Assembly: GCA_902528645.1 (NCBI GenBank) | Contig: CABZTG010000001.1 | Location: forward strand, 1-64,000 | Direction: 5' to 3' | Source: an uncultured Pelagibacteraceae bacterium | Lineage (GTDB): Bacteria > Pseudomonadota > Alphaproteobacteria > Pelagibacterales > Pelagibacteraceae | Length of the DNA: 64,000 nt | Shown here: one piece after another, positions 9,385 to 21,723 of the stretch | How positions within the stretch are numbered: position 1 is the stretch's first letter | How the letters are laid out: each line of letters opens with the position of its first letter | Notes under the pieces: model-generated | What the model was told of the DNA's origin: nothing | Seen by the model: the letters and a program-made list of their open reading frames with translations, nothing else | Databases searched by the model: none | Translations under genes and position numbers: made by a program

Positions 9385-10332
9385 GTGAAAAATAACCTTC
9401 ATGTATTTTTAGGAGCAACAGTTGCTGATGCAGCTGCAAGACCATTACATTGGGTATACAATCAAAAAAAACTTAATTCCTATATTAAAGGTAAAAAAGA
9501 TTTTACTTTTTTAAAAAAAAATAAAAGTCCTTTCTACAATATTAAAACTGGGAAAGTATCAGGTTATAATGAAATTGGACAAGTTATGTTTCAAACACTT
9601 CTAGAAAATTATGAAGATATAGAGAAAGAATTTAAAAAAAATATTCTGAAGAATTTTGGCCCTGGAAGTGAATATTGGAAAAATTTGAGTCTCAGATCAA
9701 AATATAAAAAAGTAAAAGATTGGCGTGGTATGATCAAAGGACCATGGATACACCAAAATATTATAGAAACTGTAAACAATATTAAATCAAATAAGAAGAT
9801 TTCGGGTGGAGTAAAAGTTAATGAATCTGATGGGTTTTGTGCTACACTTCCATACTTTCTTTATGGTTATGATTTCAAAAGTCTAGAAAAAATCATAAGA
9901 ATTGTGACTGCTTCAAAAATTAGTTTAAAATATGCATTAGCTAAATTTTATATAATTGATTTTGCTCTTAAAGGAGCCAAAGATCCAGTTCATGAATTTA
10001 TTAAAAGATTTAAAAAAGACACATCATTTAAAGTTATTGTTAATGATATTAAAAAAATAAAAAGATTAAATTCAAAATTTCATCCTATCATTATTAAAAA
10101 GCTTGGTATGGCATGTAGTTATCCAGGAACTTTTAATAGTTCAATATATACAATAATTAATTCAAGAAATTATAAAGAAGCTATATTAAAAACAATAAAG
10201 GCAGGTGGTTGCAATTGCTCTAGAGCAAATTTTACTGGAGCATACTTCGCTGCATTAAAAGGATTTAATTCAATTCCGAATTCTTGGATAAAAAAAACAA
10301 TTCCAGCAAAAAAGATTTTAAGTCAAAAATAA
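9385..10332 (+). CDS. ADP-ribosylglycohydrolase superfamily, J1-crystallin-like
   Basis: A 315-residue protein of the ADP-ribosylglycohydrolase (ADPRH) fold. The N-terminal GATVADAAARPLHWVY and the C-terminal AGGCNCSRANFTGA at about residues 273-286 resemble the jellyfish J1-crystallin/selenoprotein J subfamily rather than classical DraG, which has GGDTD(T/S). The metal-binding Asp of that motif is Cys276 here, so classical two-metal ADP-ribose hydrolysis is doubtful. The start is GTG at 9385, one base after the trxB stop; there is no nearer ATG. Its stop abuts that of convergent aspC. The substrate is unknown. Confidence 0.72.
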   Translation: MKNNLHVFLGATVADAAARPLHWVYNQKKLNSYIKGKKDFTFLKKNKSPFYNIKTGKVSGYNEIGQVMFQTLLENYEDIEKEFKKNILKNFGPGSEYWKNLSLRSKYKKVKDWRGMIKGPWIHQNIIETVNNIKSNKKISGGVKVNESDGFCATLPYFLYGYDFKSLEKIIRIVTASKISLKYALAKFYIIDFALKGAKDPVHEFIKRFKKDTSFKVIVNDIKKIKRLNSKFHPIIIKKLGMACSYPGTFNSSIYTIINSRNYKEAILKTIKAGGCNCSRANFTGAYFAALKGFNSIPNSWIKKTIPAKKILSQK

Positions 10333-13715
<3,383 letters not shown>

Positions 13716-13734
<19 letters not shown>

Positions 13735-14471
13735 TAATTACTGGTGGAGCAACCAGAATAGGTGCTGCAATAGCTGAAAAATTGTCAGGACCAAATAAAC
13801 AAATTATAATTCATTATAATAAATCAAAAGCTAAAGCTAAAAATTTAAAAAAGAGACTTCAAAATTATGGATCTAAAATTTATTTGGTAAAAGGAAATCT
13901 TAGTAAAGAAAAAGATGTTATGAAAATTATAAAGTTTGCTAAATCAAAATTAAAATATTTTGATTGTCTAATCAACAATGCATCTTTATTCGAAAATGAT
14001 AAACTAGAAAACTTTAATTCTAAAAGTTGGGAAAATCACATTTCAACAAATCTTAAAGCTCCTGCTATTTTGTCAAAAGAATTCTCAAAAAATATCAGGG
14101 GAAAAAATAACAATATTATTAACATTATTGATCAACGAGTATTTAAATTAACTCCATTTTTTTTTTCATACACAATAAGTAAAACTGGCTTATACACTTT
14201 GACCAAAACTAGCGCTATGAGCCTCTCGCCAAATATAAGAGTTAATGGCATAGCACCGGGACCAACAATTAAAAATAAAAGACAATCTGAAAAACACTTT
14301 AAAAATCAATATTTAGCAACACCTCTCAAAAAACAAGTTGATGTAAAAGAGATTTGTGATGCAGTTGACTTTTTTATTAAAAACAGCTCTATTACTGGTC
14401 AAATTTTAGCTATAGATAGTGGTCAAAGTTTAAACTGGCAAACACCAGACATAATGCGAGGTAAAGAGTGA
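13716..14471 (+). CDS. SDR oxidoreductase, pteridine-reductase-like
   Basis: A 251-residue short-chain dehydrogenase. The N-terminus reads TGGATRIG, the form with Arg used by PTR1/FolM pteridine reductases for NADPH; NNAS replaces the usual NNAG, also typical of that group, and the catalytic Tyr-Lys pair is in [10 protein letters not shown]. Its position overlapping folB (4 bp, GTGA) supports reduction of a dihydropterin or dihydrofolate in the folate pathway, but the exact substrate is inferred. It starts inside the 3' end of uvrB. Confidence 0.8.
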
Positions 14472-14893
14472 AAAAAAATAATCTTAAAATTGTAAAAATT
14501 GATAAGTCTAAAAGCTTATTTAATTATGAGAAAAAGATACTGATCAATGAATTAATTTTAGATTTAAAACTTGGATATTACGATTTTGAAAAAGAAAAAC
14601 CTCAAAAAGTTAAATTTAGCCTTGAAATTGACTATCAAGATAAAAAGCCTTCAAATGACAAAGATATAAAATCTATTGTCAACTACAGCACAATTGTAAA
14701 ATTAATTACAAAACTAGTAAAAAAGAAACATTATAATTTTTTAGAAACACTTGCGGAGTCTGTTTTTGATGAATTGTTTAAGGATAAAAGGATTGCGAAA
14801 ATAATGCTTAAAATTGAAAAATTAGAAATTTTAAAACAATGCTCATCTGTTGGTATACAAATTACCAAAAAAAGAAGTCATGATAAGTTCTGA
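14468..14893 (+). CDS. folB: Dihydroneopterin aldolase
   Basis: Probably converts dihydroneopterin to hydroxymethyl-dihydropterin in folate synthesis. A FolB-like core is seen in [49 protein letters not shown] with the catalytic-type Glu, and the C-terminal VGIQITKKR. At 141 residues it carries about 25 extra N-terminal residues compared with typical 115-120. The start is GTG at 14468, overlapping the SDR stop as GTGA. It overlaps uvrC by 14 bp, so folate and repair genes sit in one transcription unit. Confidence 0.85.
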   Translation: MKKNNLKIVKIDKSKSLFNYEKKILINELILDLKLGYYDFEKEKPQKVKFSLEIDYQDKKPSNDKDIKSIVNYSTIVKLITKLVKKKHYNFLETLAESVFDELFKDKRIAKIMLKIEKLEILKQCSSVGIQITKKRSHDKF

Positions 14894-16715
14894 AATTGGA
14901 AAAGAAGTAATTAAAAAAGAACTACCATTAATACCGAAGCTACCTGGTGTTTATCGCATGCTTAACAACAAAGGAGAAATTCTTTATGTTGGTAAAGCAA
15001 AAAATTTACCTAATAGACTTAAGAGTTATATTGCAGAAAAAAACCACATTATAAGAACAGAGAGAATGTTATCTCAAACAAAAAAGCTTGAGATTACTAC
15101 TACCTCGAATGAAAGTGAGGCTTTATTGCTTGAAGCTAACTTAATTAAAAAATACAAACCAAAATTTAATATTTTACTAAGAGATGATAAATCTTTTCCT
15201 TTTATATTTATTGGTAATAAAGATGTCTGGCCTCAAATAAGACGACACAGAGGAAAAAAAACTAAGGAAGGTTTTTATTTTGGTCCATTTGCATCAGCTG
15301 GTTCAGCAAATTGGACTATAAAAATGATACAAAAAATTTTCCATTTAAGAGTATGCGATGATACAGTTTTCAAAAATCGAGAACGACCATGCATTCTTTA
15401 TCAAATTAAAAGGTGTTCTGGACCTTGTGTTGGATATGTCGAAAAAGAAGACTACAAGAAAACTGTTGATGATGCGATAGAATTCGTTTCAGGAAAATCA
15501 AGAAAAATTCAAAAAAGTCTTTCAGATCAGATGGAAAAAGCTAGTGAAGATTTAGATTTTGAGAAAGCTGTGATTTTGAGAGATAGAATAAAATCATTAA
15601 ATATTATTCAGTCTTCCCAAAGGATCAATGAAGCAAATTTAATCGAGGCCGATGTGATTGCAGGTTATAAAGAGTCTGGAAAAACTTGTATTCAGGTTTT
15701 TTTTTATCGTTCAAAACAAAATTGGGGTAACCAGGCATTTTTTCCAAAACATGATCCAGATGAAAGTCTAAGTAATATACTTAATTCTTTTGTTTCACAA
15801 TTTTATGAAAATAAAAGTGTGCCCTCATCGATAATAATTTCCGAAGAAATAAAGGAAAAAAATCTGATTGAAAAAACTCTCTCTAAAAAAGAGGGTAAAC
15901 AAGTAAACTTATCTGTAGCAAAAAAAGGGTCAAAACTAAAAGTTATCAATCAAGCAACCAAAAATGCAAAAGAAAGTTTAAATCGAAAGCTTTATGAAAG
16001 TCAGAATAATAGAGAATTATTTGACTCAGTTGCGAGTAAATTTAATCTTGAGATAAATATAAATTTAGTAGAGGTTTATGATAATAGCCATATTCAAGGA
16101 ACAAATAGTGTCGGGGCCTTAATTGCATTCGGTGAAGAAGGTTTTATTAAGAAAAGATATCGAAAATTTAACATTAAGTCTAAAAAGAATGAACAAGATG
16201 ATTACGGAATGATGCGAGAAGTATTGAACAGAAGGTTTAAAAGAGCAATTCAAGAAAAAGACAATTATCTTTCCTTTCCTGATTTAGTAATAGTTGATGG
16301 CGGAAAAGGTCAATATTCTGTTGCAAGAGACTCTTTAAATGAATTAGGACTTCACGAAATACCGATTATTGCGATTGCTAAGGGAAAATTTAGAAATAGT
16401 GGTAATGAAACCTTTTTCCATAATGGCAAAGAATATAAGTTCAATAAAAATGACCCTACTCTTTTCTTTCTTCAAAGAATAAGAGATGAATCTCATCGTT
16501 TTGCGATTAGTGCTCATAGAGCAAAGAGAAAAAGAGGTATTAGTAAGTCTTTGTTAGACCAGATTGAGGGTATTGGATCTATCAGAAAAAGGGCTTTATT
16601 AAATCATTTTGGATCTGCTCGAGCAGTAGAGTCTGCAAGTCTAGATGAAATAAAATCAGTTGATGGCGTTGAGGAAAAAGTTGCAAAAAAGATATATAAC
16701 TTCTTTCACGAATAG
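14880..16715 (+). CDS. uvrC: Excinuclease ABC subunit C
   Basis: The dual-incision nuclease of nucleotide excision repair. The N-terminal GIY-YIG nuclease is visible ([21 protein letters not shown]), followed by a cysteine cluster ([15 protein letters not shown]), a UVR domain ([15 protein letters not shown]), the RNase-H-like C-terminal nuclease ([21 protein letters not shown]) and tandem helix-hairpin-helix motifs at the end. I prefer the ATG at 14880 (611 residues); an upstream TTG at 14850 would add ten residues with no family support. It is 5 bp upstream of pgsA, a uvrC-pgsA pairing also known in other proteobacteria. Confidence 0.96.
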   Translation: MISSEIGKEVIKKELPLIPKLPGVYRMLNNKGEILYVGKAKNLPNRLKSYIAEKNHIIRTERMLSQTKKLEITTTSNESEALLLEANLIKKYKPKFNILLRDDKSFPFIFIGNKDVWPQIRRHRGKKTKEGFYFGPFASAGSANWTIKMIQKIFHLRVCDDTVFKNRERPCILYQIKRCSGPCVGYVEKEDYKKTVDDAIEFVSGKSRKIQKSLSDQMEKASEDLDFEKAVILRDRIKSLNIIQSSQRINEANLIEADVIAGYKESGKTCIQVFFYRSKQNWGNQAFFPKHDPDESLSNILNSFVSQFYENKSVPSSIIISEEIKEKNLIEKTLSKKEGKQVNLSVAKKGSKLKVINQATKNAKESLNRKLYESQNNRELFDSVASKFNLEININLVEVYDNSHIQGTNSVGALIAFGEEGFIKKRYRKFNIKSKKNEQDDYGMMREVLNRRFKRAIQEKDNYLSFPDLVIVDGGKGQYSVARDSLNELGLHEIPIIAIAKGKFRNSGNETFFHNGKEYKFNKNDPTLFFLQRIRDESHRFAISAHRAKRKRGISKSLLDQIEGIGSIRKRALLNHFGSARAVESASLDEIKSVDGVEEKVAKKIYNFFHE

Positions 16716-16720
16716 AGATT

Positions 16721-17305
16721 ATGCTAAGAAAAATACCAAACATATTAACTGTCGGTAGAATTTTAATTGTACCTTTTTTTGTTTTAGCTTTCTATTTACC
16801 TGGATTTTATGGAGATCTAACTGCTTTAGTATTATTTATAATTGCATCCTTTACAGATTTTTTGGATGGAATGTTAGCTAGACTACTTGGAGAAGAGTCT
16901 AAATTGGGAGAATTATTAGATCCAATTGCAGATAAGATTATTGTAGCTGCTGCACTAATTTTATTAGTTATGGATGGCACAATTAAAAATTATGAGGTTA
17001 TTGCTGCAATTATAATTTTAACAAGGGAAATATTAATATCTGGTCTTAGGGAGTTTTTAGCAAAAGGTAAAATTAAACTACCTGTCTCTAATCTAGCAAA
17101 ATTAAAAACAGTTTTACAAATGGTCTCAATTGGTCTTTTACTTTCTGGGGATACAGGAAATAAAATCATCAATTTTCAAGACTATAATGCTCAAACTATT
17201 GGCATAATTTTATTATGGCTATCAGCAGCTTTGACTTTATTCACAGGGTATGAGTATGTGCGTAAAGGAATAGACCACGCTATATCAGAAGACAATAAAG
17301 ATTAA
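16721..17305 (+). CDS. pgsA: CDP-diacylglycerol-glycerol-3-phosphate phosphatidyltransferase
   Basis: Makes phosphatidylglycerol phosphate, the committed step of phosphatidylglycerol synthesis, in the inner membrane. The CDP-alcohol phosphotransferase signature is complete: DFLDGMLARLLGEESKLGELLDPIADK is spread over about residues 47-73 with its conserved aspartates. Several hydrophobic helices follow. Its 194 residues are near the usual length. Its stop overlaps that of convergent ilvE by 4 bp. Confidence 0.94.
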   Translation: MLRKIPNILTVGRILIVPFFVLAFYLPGFYGDLTALVLFIIASFTDFLDGMLARLLGEESKLGELLDPIADKIIVAAALILLVMDGTIKNYEVIAAIIILTREILISGLREFLAKGKIKLPVSNLAKLKTVLQMVSIGLLLSGDTGNKIINFQDYNAQTIGIILLWLSAALTLFTGYEYVRKGIDHAISEDNKD

Positions 17306-18183
17306 GCAGCTTTTTTCTTTTTAACCAATGCTAAATAACTCTCATTTAAATCAATTATCAAGTCGCAAACTTTAAATTGATAATCTGCAATAGTAGATAC
17401 AGGGGTTACTTCAGCTGCAGTTCCTGTTAAAAAACATCCAACGAAATCTTTTAATTCTTCTGGTTTTATTTTTCTCTCATGTACTTTGATGTTTTTAGAT
17501 TTTGCAATTTGAATCACAGTTCTTCGAGTAATTCCATCTAAAAAAGAATCTGGTATTGGAGTGTGTAGTTCACCATTTTTATCTTTGAAAAAAATATTTG
17601 CTCCGGTCGCTTCTGCGATATTATCCTCATGATCTAACATAAGTGAGTCTGTATAACCTTGCTTTTCAGCTTCGTGTTTTGAAAGGGTGCAAATCATATA
17701 TAATCCAGAAGCTTTTGTGTCCCAAGGAATAGTATTAGGGGCGGGTCTTCGCCAGTTTGAAATATTTAATTTAATACCTTCAACCTTAAGTTTAGGATCA
17801 AAATATGAACCCCACTCCCAAGTTGCAATTGCTACATGAATTTTTGTTTGCTGAGCTGAAATAGCCATCATTTCACTACCTCTCCAAACTACGGGTCTAA
17901 CATATCCATTCTCCACTTTTTGAGTAGAAATTATTTTATTGCTCGCTTTATTAATTTCATCTTCGCTATAAGGTATTTCAATTCCCATTCTTTTTGCAGA
18001 GTAAAATAATCTTGAAGTATGTTCTTCTAATTTAAAAATTGAACCATCATACACACGTTCTCCCTCAAAAACACAGCTTGCATAATGTAATCCATGGCTC
18101 AGAACATGAACCTTAACATCAGACCAATCGACTAATTCGCCATTGTACCATATTTTACCTGATCTTTTATCGTAGGGTATCAT
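17302..18183 (-). CDS. ilvE: Branched-chain amino acid aminotransferase
   Basis: A fold-IV PLP aminotransferase for the last step of valine, leucine and isoleucine synthesis. It has 293 residues with the N-terminal IWYNGELVDWSDVKVHVLSHGLHYASCVFEGERVY pattern, the PLP lysine in WDTKASGLY, EATGANIFF and the C-terminal FLTGTAAEVTPV that binds the cofactor phosphate. The ATG at 18183 is well placed. It is divergent from the MarR-type gene with a 70-bp shared upstream region and convergent with pgsA. Confidence 0.93.
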   Translation of the reverse strand: MIPYDKRSGKIWYNGELVDWSDVKVHVLSHGLHYASCVFEGERVYDGSIFKLEEHTSRLFYSAKRMGIEIPYSEDEINKASNKIISTQKVENGYVRPVVWRGSEMMAISAQQTKIHVAIATWEWGSYFDPKLKVEGIKLNISNWRRPAPNTIPWDTKASGLYMICTLSKHEAEKQGYTDSLMLDHEDNIAEATGANIFFKDKNGELHTPIPDSFLDGITRRTVIQIAKSKNIKVHERKIKPEELKDFVGCFLTGTAAEVTPVSTIADYQFKVCDLIIDLNESYLALVKKKKAA

Positions 18184-18253
18184 TATGAAATAAAAAAATT
18201 CTTACTGAAAAAATATCTTTGTATCTGTAATATGTCAATATAACTTACCAATA

Positions 18254-18691
18254 ATGAAACAACTTTTATATTTGAAAGATGATCAATTAAAAGATTTGAT
18301 CGAAAAGCTTTTTATAGGTTACAGAGAAACATTTTCAGACTCAAAAAAGATATTAAATAAGTATAAAATTGGCCTAGCACACCAAAAAGTTATTCATTTG
18401 TTATCCATGTATGAAGGGATCACTATATCAGAATTGCTCAAAAGACTTAAAGTAACCAAGCAAAGCCTTAATAGAGTTTTAAAAGATCTAATTAAACTAG
18501 ACATAATAATTTTTAAAAAAGATGAGCAGGATACAAGAATAAAACATGTATTTCTTAATGATAAAGGAAAAAAAATATTTAATGAAATTTTTGAAATTCA
18601 AAAAAAAAGAATTCATAGTGCGTTACTTAACTCAAGCTCAGAAGAAGTCATTAACTTTGACAACGTTTTAAAAAAAATAATTAATGGATAA
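18254..18691 (+). CDS. petP: MarR-family transcriptional regulator (PetP-like)
   Basis: A 145-residue winged-helix regulator. The MarR core runs from about residue 50: MYEGITISELLKRLKVTKQSLNRVLKDLIKLDIIIFKKDEQDTRIKHVFL, with the recognition helix around TKQSLNRVLK and the wing around DEQDTRIK. It overlaps the response regulator by 8 bp. A MarR gene followed by an OmpR-type regulator matches the alphaproteobacterial petP-petR pair named in Rhodobacter for effects on cytochrome genes; that functional transfer is inference. Confidence 0.75.
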   Translation: MKQLLYLKDDQLKDLIEKLFIGYRETFSDSKKILNKYKIGLAHQKVIHLLSMYEGITISELLKRLKVTKQSLNRVLKDLIKLDIIIFKKDEQDTRIKHVFLNDKGKKIFNEIFEIQKKRIHSALLNSSSEEVINFDNVLKKIING

Positions 18692-19361
18692 TTTTGTAGC
18701 TCATATTTTAGTTGTTGATGATGATGAAGGCATCAGAACTCTTGTTAAAAAATATTTAAATGAAAATAATTACCTGGTTACAACTGCAAATAGTGCAGAA
18801 GATGCTTTTGAAAAAATACAAATAATCAAATTTGATCTAATCATACTGGATATTATGATGCCTGGAAAAAGTGGCTTAGAGTTTATCAAAGAAAATCAAA
18901 AAAAATTGGATACACCTGTGATTTTATTAACCGCGAAAGGTGAAGCAAATGAAAGAGTTGAGGGTTTAGAGGTTGGTGCTGATGACTATCTTCCAAAACC
19001 TTTCGAACCTAAGGAGTTGATATTAAGAATTCAAAATATAATTCAAAAAACAAAAAAAAGTGATCAAAAACGAGTAATACAATTTGAAAATATTAAAATT
19101 GATTTAAATAAACAACTAATAATCAAGAAAAATACAGAATACAAAATTAATAACACAGAGAAAAAAATTTTAGAAAAAATGATTAATAATCCTGGTAAAA
19201 CTTTTTCACGGGAAGATATTGGTATTTTAACTGAGCTTGATAAAGAGAGATCAATAGATGTTATTATCACAAGACTTAGAAAAAAGATTGAAATTGATCC
19301 AAAAAATCCAAAGTTTTTACAAACAATAAGAGGAGCTGGATATGTTCTATGGATTGAGTAA
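18684..19361 (+). CDS. petR: OmpR-family response regulator (PetR-like)
   Basis: A 225-residue two-component regulator. The receiver domain has acidic residues Asp12/Asp13, phospho-acceptor Asp56 (LDIMMPG), Thr83 and Lys105 (LPKPF). The C-terminal winged helix, about residues 130-225, carries the OmpR-type SIDVIITRLRKKIE and the RGAGYVL ending. It overlaps the MarR gene upstream and the histidine kinase downstream (20 bp), so all three should be translated from one message and the kinase is the likely partner. Confidence 0.93.
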   Translation: MDNFVAHILVVDDDEGIRTLVKKYLNENNYLVTTANSAEDAFEKIQIIKFDLIILDIMMPGKSGLEFIKENQKKLDTPVILLTAKGEANERVEGLEVGADDYLPKPFEPKELILRIQNIIQKTKKSDQKRVIQFENIKIDLNKQLIIKKNTEYKINNTEKKILEKMINNPGKTFSREDIGILTELDKERSIDVIITRLRKKIEIDPKNPKFLQTIRGAGYVLWIE

Positions 19362-20661
19362 ATTTTTTAAAAATATACTTCCTAAAAGATTATTTTACAG
19401 AGCTTTATTAATTGTTGCTGTTCCAGTCATAGTTTTACAATTGGTAATTACTATTGTTTTTTTTGATAGCCTTTGGATCAAGACAAACAAAGGTATGACT
19501 AAAGCGTTAGTAAATGAAATTAATACTTTCATTGAAGTTTATTCAGATGAAATTTATAAAAAAGATGAAATTAAAAATGTTTTTTCAGTTTACCAAGACT
19601 TAAATATAGATTTTGTAGAGAATAATGATTTTATTTATACTTTTGATGAAAGATGGTTTAGCCCGATAGATAGGACTTTAAGAAGAGAACTCAAATCAAA
19701 ATTTGGGAATGGAAATTATTGGTTTGATACAATTTCATACAAAGAGTTAATTGATATTAGAATAAAATATCAGTCTGGGTATTTTAAATTTTTAGTTCCA
19801 AGAGATAGAGTGACGACCTCCTCAGCTCGTATCTTTGCACTATGGATAACAGTTCCTGCAATCATAATGATTTTAATTTCTTTAATTTTTCTAAAAAATC
19901 AAACGAGACCAATCACTAATCTTGCTAAAGCGGCTGAAAAATTTGGTCGGGGAGAAGAAATTGATGAATTCAAACCCTCTGGTGCAGCAGAAATCAGACA
20001 AGCTGGTTATGAATTTGATAGAATGAGAAAAAGAATTTTAAGACATCTTAATCAAAGATCAGAAATGTTATCTGGCATTAGCCACGACTTAAGAACTCCT
20101 TTAACAAGAATGAAATTACAAATAGCATTTATAAAAGATAAAGAATTAAGTAAAAAATTATCCGAAGACATTAACGAGATGGAAAAAATGCTCAATGAAT
20201 ATTTGCAATTTACGAGCTCGTCATACCTTGAAAAAGATGAAGAATTTAATATTAGCGAATTAGTTGATGAAATAGTTAAAAAATACGAAAATGAAAATAT
20301 ATCATCCAAAATTGCACCTAGAATTTATATAAGTGGTAGAAAAAACTTAATCAAAAGATGTGTTAACAATCTTATAGATAATGCAATTAAATACGCGGAA
20401 AAAGTAAATGTAGATATTACTAAAAGTAGTAACAACTTATTCATTAAAATTGAAGACAACGGACCAGGTATACCTGAAGCAGAATATGATAATGTTTTCA
20501 AACCTTTTTATAAAATTGATAAAGGTCGAGCTGAGACAAAATCAAGTGTTGGACTTGGATTATCCATAGCTTCGGACATTATCAGATCACACGGAGGAAA
20601 TATTAAATTAGCTAAGTCGCCAATGGGTGGTTTAGAAGCTAAGATCTTTTTGCCTTTTTAG
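19342..20661 (+). CDS. Membrane sensor histidine kinase (EnvZ-like)
   Basis: A 439-residue sensor kinase with transmembrane helices at about 21-42 and 164-184 flanking a 120-residue periplasmic domain, then HAMP (LAKAAEKFGRGEEID), the H-box with His248 (SHDLRTPLTRMK) and a catalytic ATPase domain with N box (NLIDNAIKYA), G1 (DNGPGIP) and G2 (GLGLS). The order matches EnvZ-type kinases. The signal sensed cannot be read. The 3' end overlaps convergent ubiK by 23 bp. Confidence 0.93.
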   Translation: MFYGLSKFFKNILPKRLFYRALLIVAVPVIVLQLVITIVFFDSLWIKTNKGMTKALVNEINTFIEVYSDEIYKKDEIKNVFSVYQDLNIDFVENNDFIYTFDERWFSPIDRTLRRELKSKFGNGNYWFDTISYKELIDIRIKYQSGYFKFLVPRDRVTTSSARIFALWITVPAIIMILISLIFLKNQTRPITNLAKAAEKFGRGEEIDEFKPSGAAEIRQAGYEFDRMRKRILRHLNQRSEMLSGISHDLRTPLTRMKLQIAFIKDKELSKKLSEDINEMEKMLNEYLQFTSSSYLEKDEEFNISELVDEIVKKYENENISSKIAPRIYISGRKNLIKRCVNNLIDNAIKYAEKVNVDITKSSNNLFIKIEDNGPGIPEAEYDNVFKPFYKIDKGRAETKSSVGLGLSIASDIIRSHGGNIKLAKSPMGGLEAKIFLPF

Positions 20662-20890
20662 TTTTCTTTTTTTTTGTAAGTTTTAATTGATCAATTTTTT
20701 TTTCTAAATTTTCAACTCTTTTTAAAAGAACTTCAAACTCATCTTTACTTGTTAACTTCATTTTAAAAACTATTTCATCTCTTTTAGATTTTAAAATAGT
20801 CATAATTTCATTGGCTATATCTTTTGACGATACTAAGCCTTGTTCAAATAATTTAGCTAGTTTTTCAATTACAAACTTTGAGTTTTTCAT
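20639..20890 (-). CDS. ubiK: UbiK-type accessory factor (BMFP domain)
   Basis: An 83-residue protein matching the BMFP/UbiK family, coiled-coil trimers that assist aerobic ubiquinone synthesis. Family traits are the N-terminal amphipathic FVIEKLAKLFEQGL, the middle RDEIVFKMKLTSKDEFEVLLKRVENLEKKI and a lysine-rich tail (KKKKTKKAKRS). The last codons lie inside the end of the histidine kinase gene on the other strand. It is divergent from lgt with a gap of 50 bp. Confidence 0.8.
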   Translation of the reverse strand: MKNSKFVIEKLAKLFEQGLVSSKDIANEIMTILKSKRDEIVFKMKLTSKDEFEVLLKRVENLEKKIDQLKLTKKKKTKKAKRS

Positions 20891-20940
20891 ATATTAATCT
20901 AATAACTTATTATAATTATAACTTATATTTAAAATTAAAA

Positions 20941-21723
20941 ATGTTCATTAATAATTTTGACCCAGTCGCATTTCAAATTTTTTCATTTGAGATTAGATGG
21001 TATTCTTTAGCTTATATTGTTGGTATTTTATTAGGGTGGTTTTTGAGTAAAAAATTTTTTATTTCTGATCTGAAAGTAAAGGAAAAATTTGACGATTACT
21101 TAACTTATCTAATTTTAGGTTTAATTATTGGTGGCAGATTAGGGTATGTTGTATTTTATAACTTTGAATTTTATATCAATAATTTATTAGATATCTTTAA
21201 AATTTGGCAGGGTGGTATGTCATTTCATGGGGGAGTTATAGGGATTATAATTGCAAGTTACCTTTTTGCGAAAAGAAATTCACAAAGTTCATTTAGTTAT
21301 TTAGATATTGTGTCTTTTGTTGCGCCCATAGGTATTTTTTTTGGCAGAATAGCAAATTTTATAAATTCAGAACTTTATGGTGTCGAAACAAATGTTGCTT
21401 GGGCAGTCCAATTTGCACAAATAGATAATTTATATCGACATCCTACTCAGTTATATGAAGCTTTTTTTGAGGGTATAGTTCTATTTTTAGTTCTATTATA
21501 TTTCAAAAATAAGAATTTCGCCAAAAGACCTGGTTTTATCTCTGGCATATTTTTAGTTTTTTACTCAATTTTTAGATTTGCAATTGAGTTCTTCAGAGTT
21601 CCTGATGACCAACTGGGCTATTTATTATTCAATTTAACTATGGGACAACTTATAAGTATCTTTTTTTTAATAATCGGATGTTATTTATTAATTTTTAAAT
21701 ATGAAAACAGACAAAATAGTTAA
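20941..21723 (+). CDS. lgt: Prolipoprotein diacylglyceryl transferase
   Basis: Transfers diacylglycerol from phosphatidylglycerol to the lipobox cysteine of prolipoproteins in the inner membrane. It shows about seven hydrophobic helices with the family motifs FHGGVIG and GRIANFINSELYG plus RHPTQLYEA. The ATG at 20941 (MFINNFDPVAFQ) gives 260 residues and the expected N-terminus; a longer reading from a TTG at 20878 would run into ubiK. The stop lies 23 bp inside the next gene. Confidence 0.95.
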   Translation: MFINNFDPVAFQIFSFEIRWYSLAYIVGILLGWFLSKKFFISDLKVKEKFDDYLTYLILGLIIGGRLGYVVFYNFEFYINNLLDIFKIWQGGMSFHGGVIGIIIASYLFAKRNSQSSFSYLDIVSFVAPIGIFFGRIANFINSELYGVETNVAWAVQFAQIDNLYRHPTQLYEAFFEGIVLFLVLLYFKNKNFAKRPGFISGIFLVFYSIFRFAIEFFRVPDDQLGYLLFNLTMGQLISIFFLIIGCYLLIFKYENRQNS

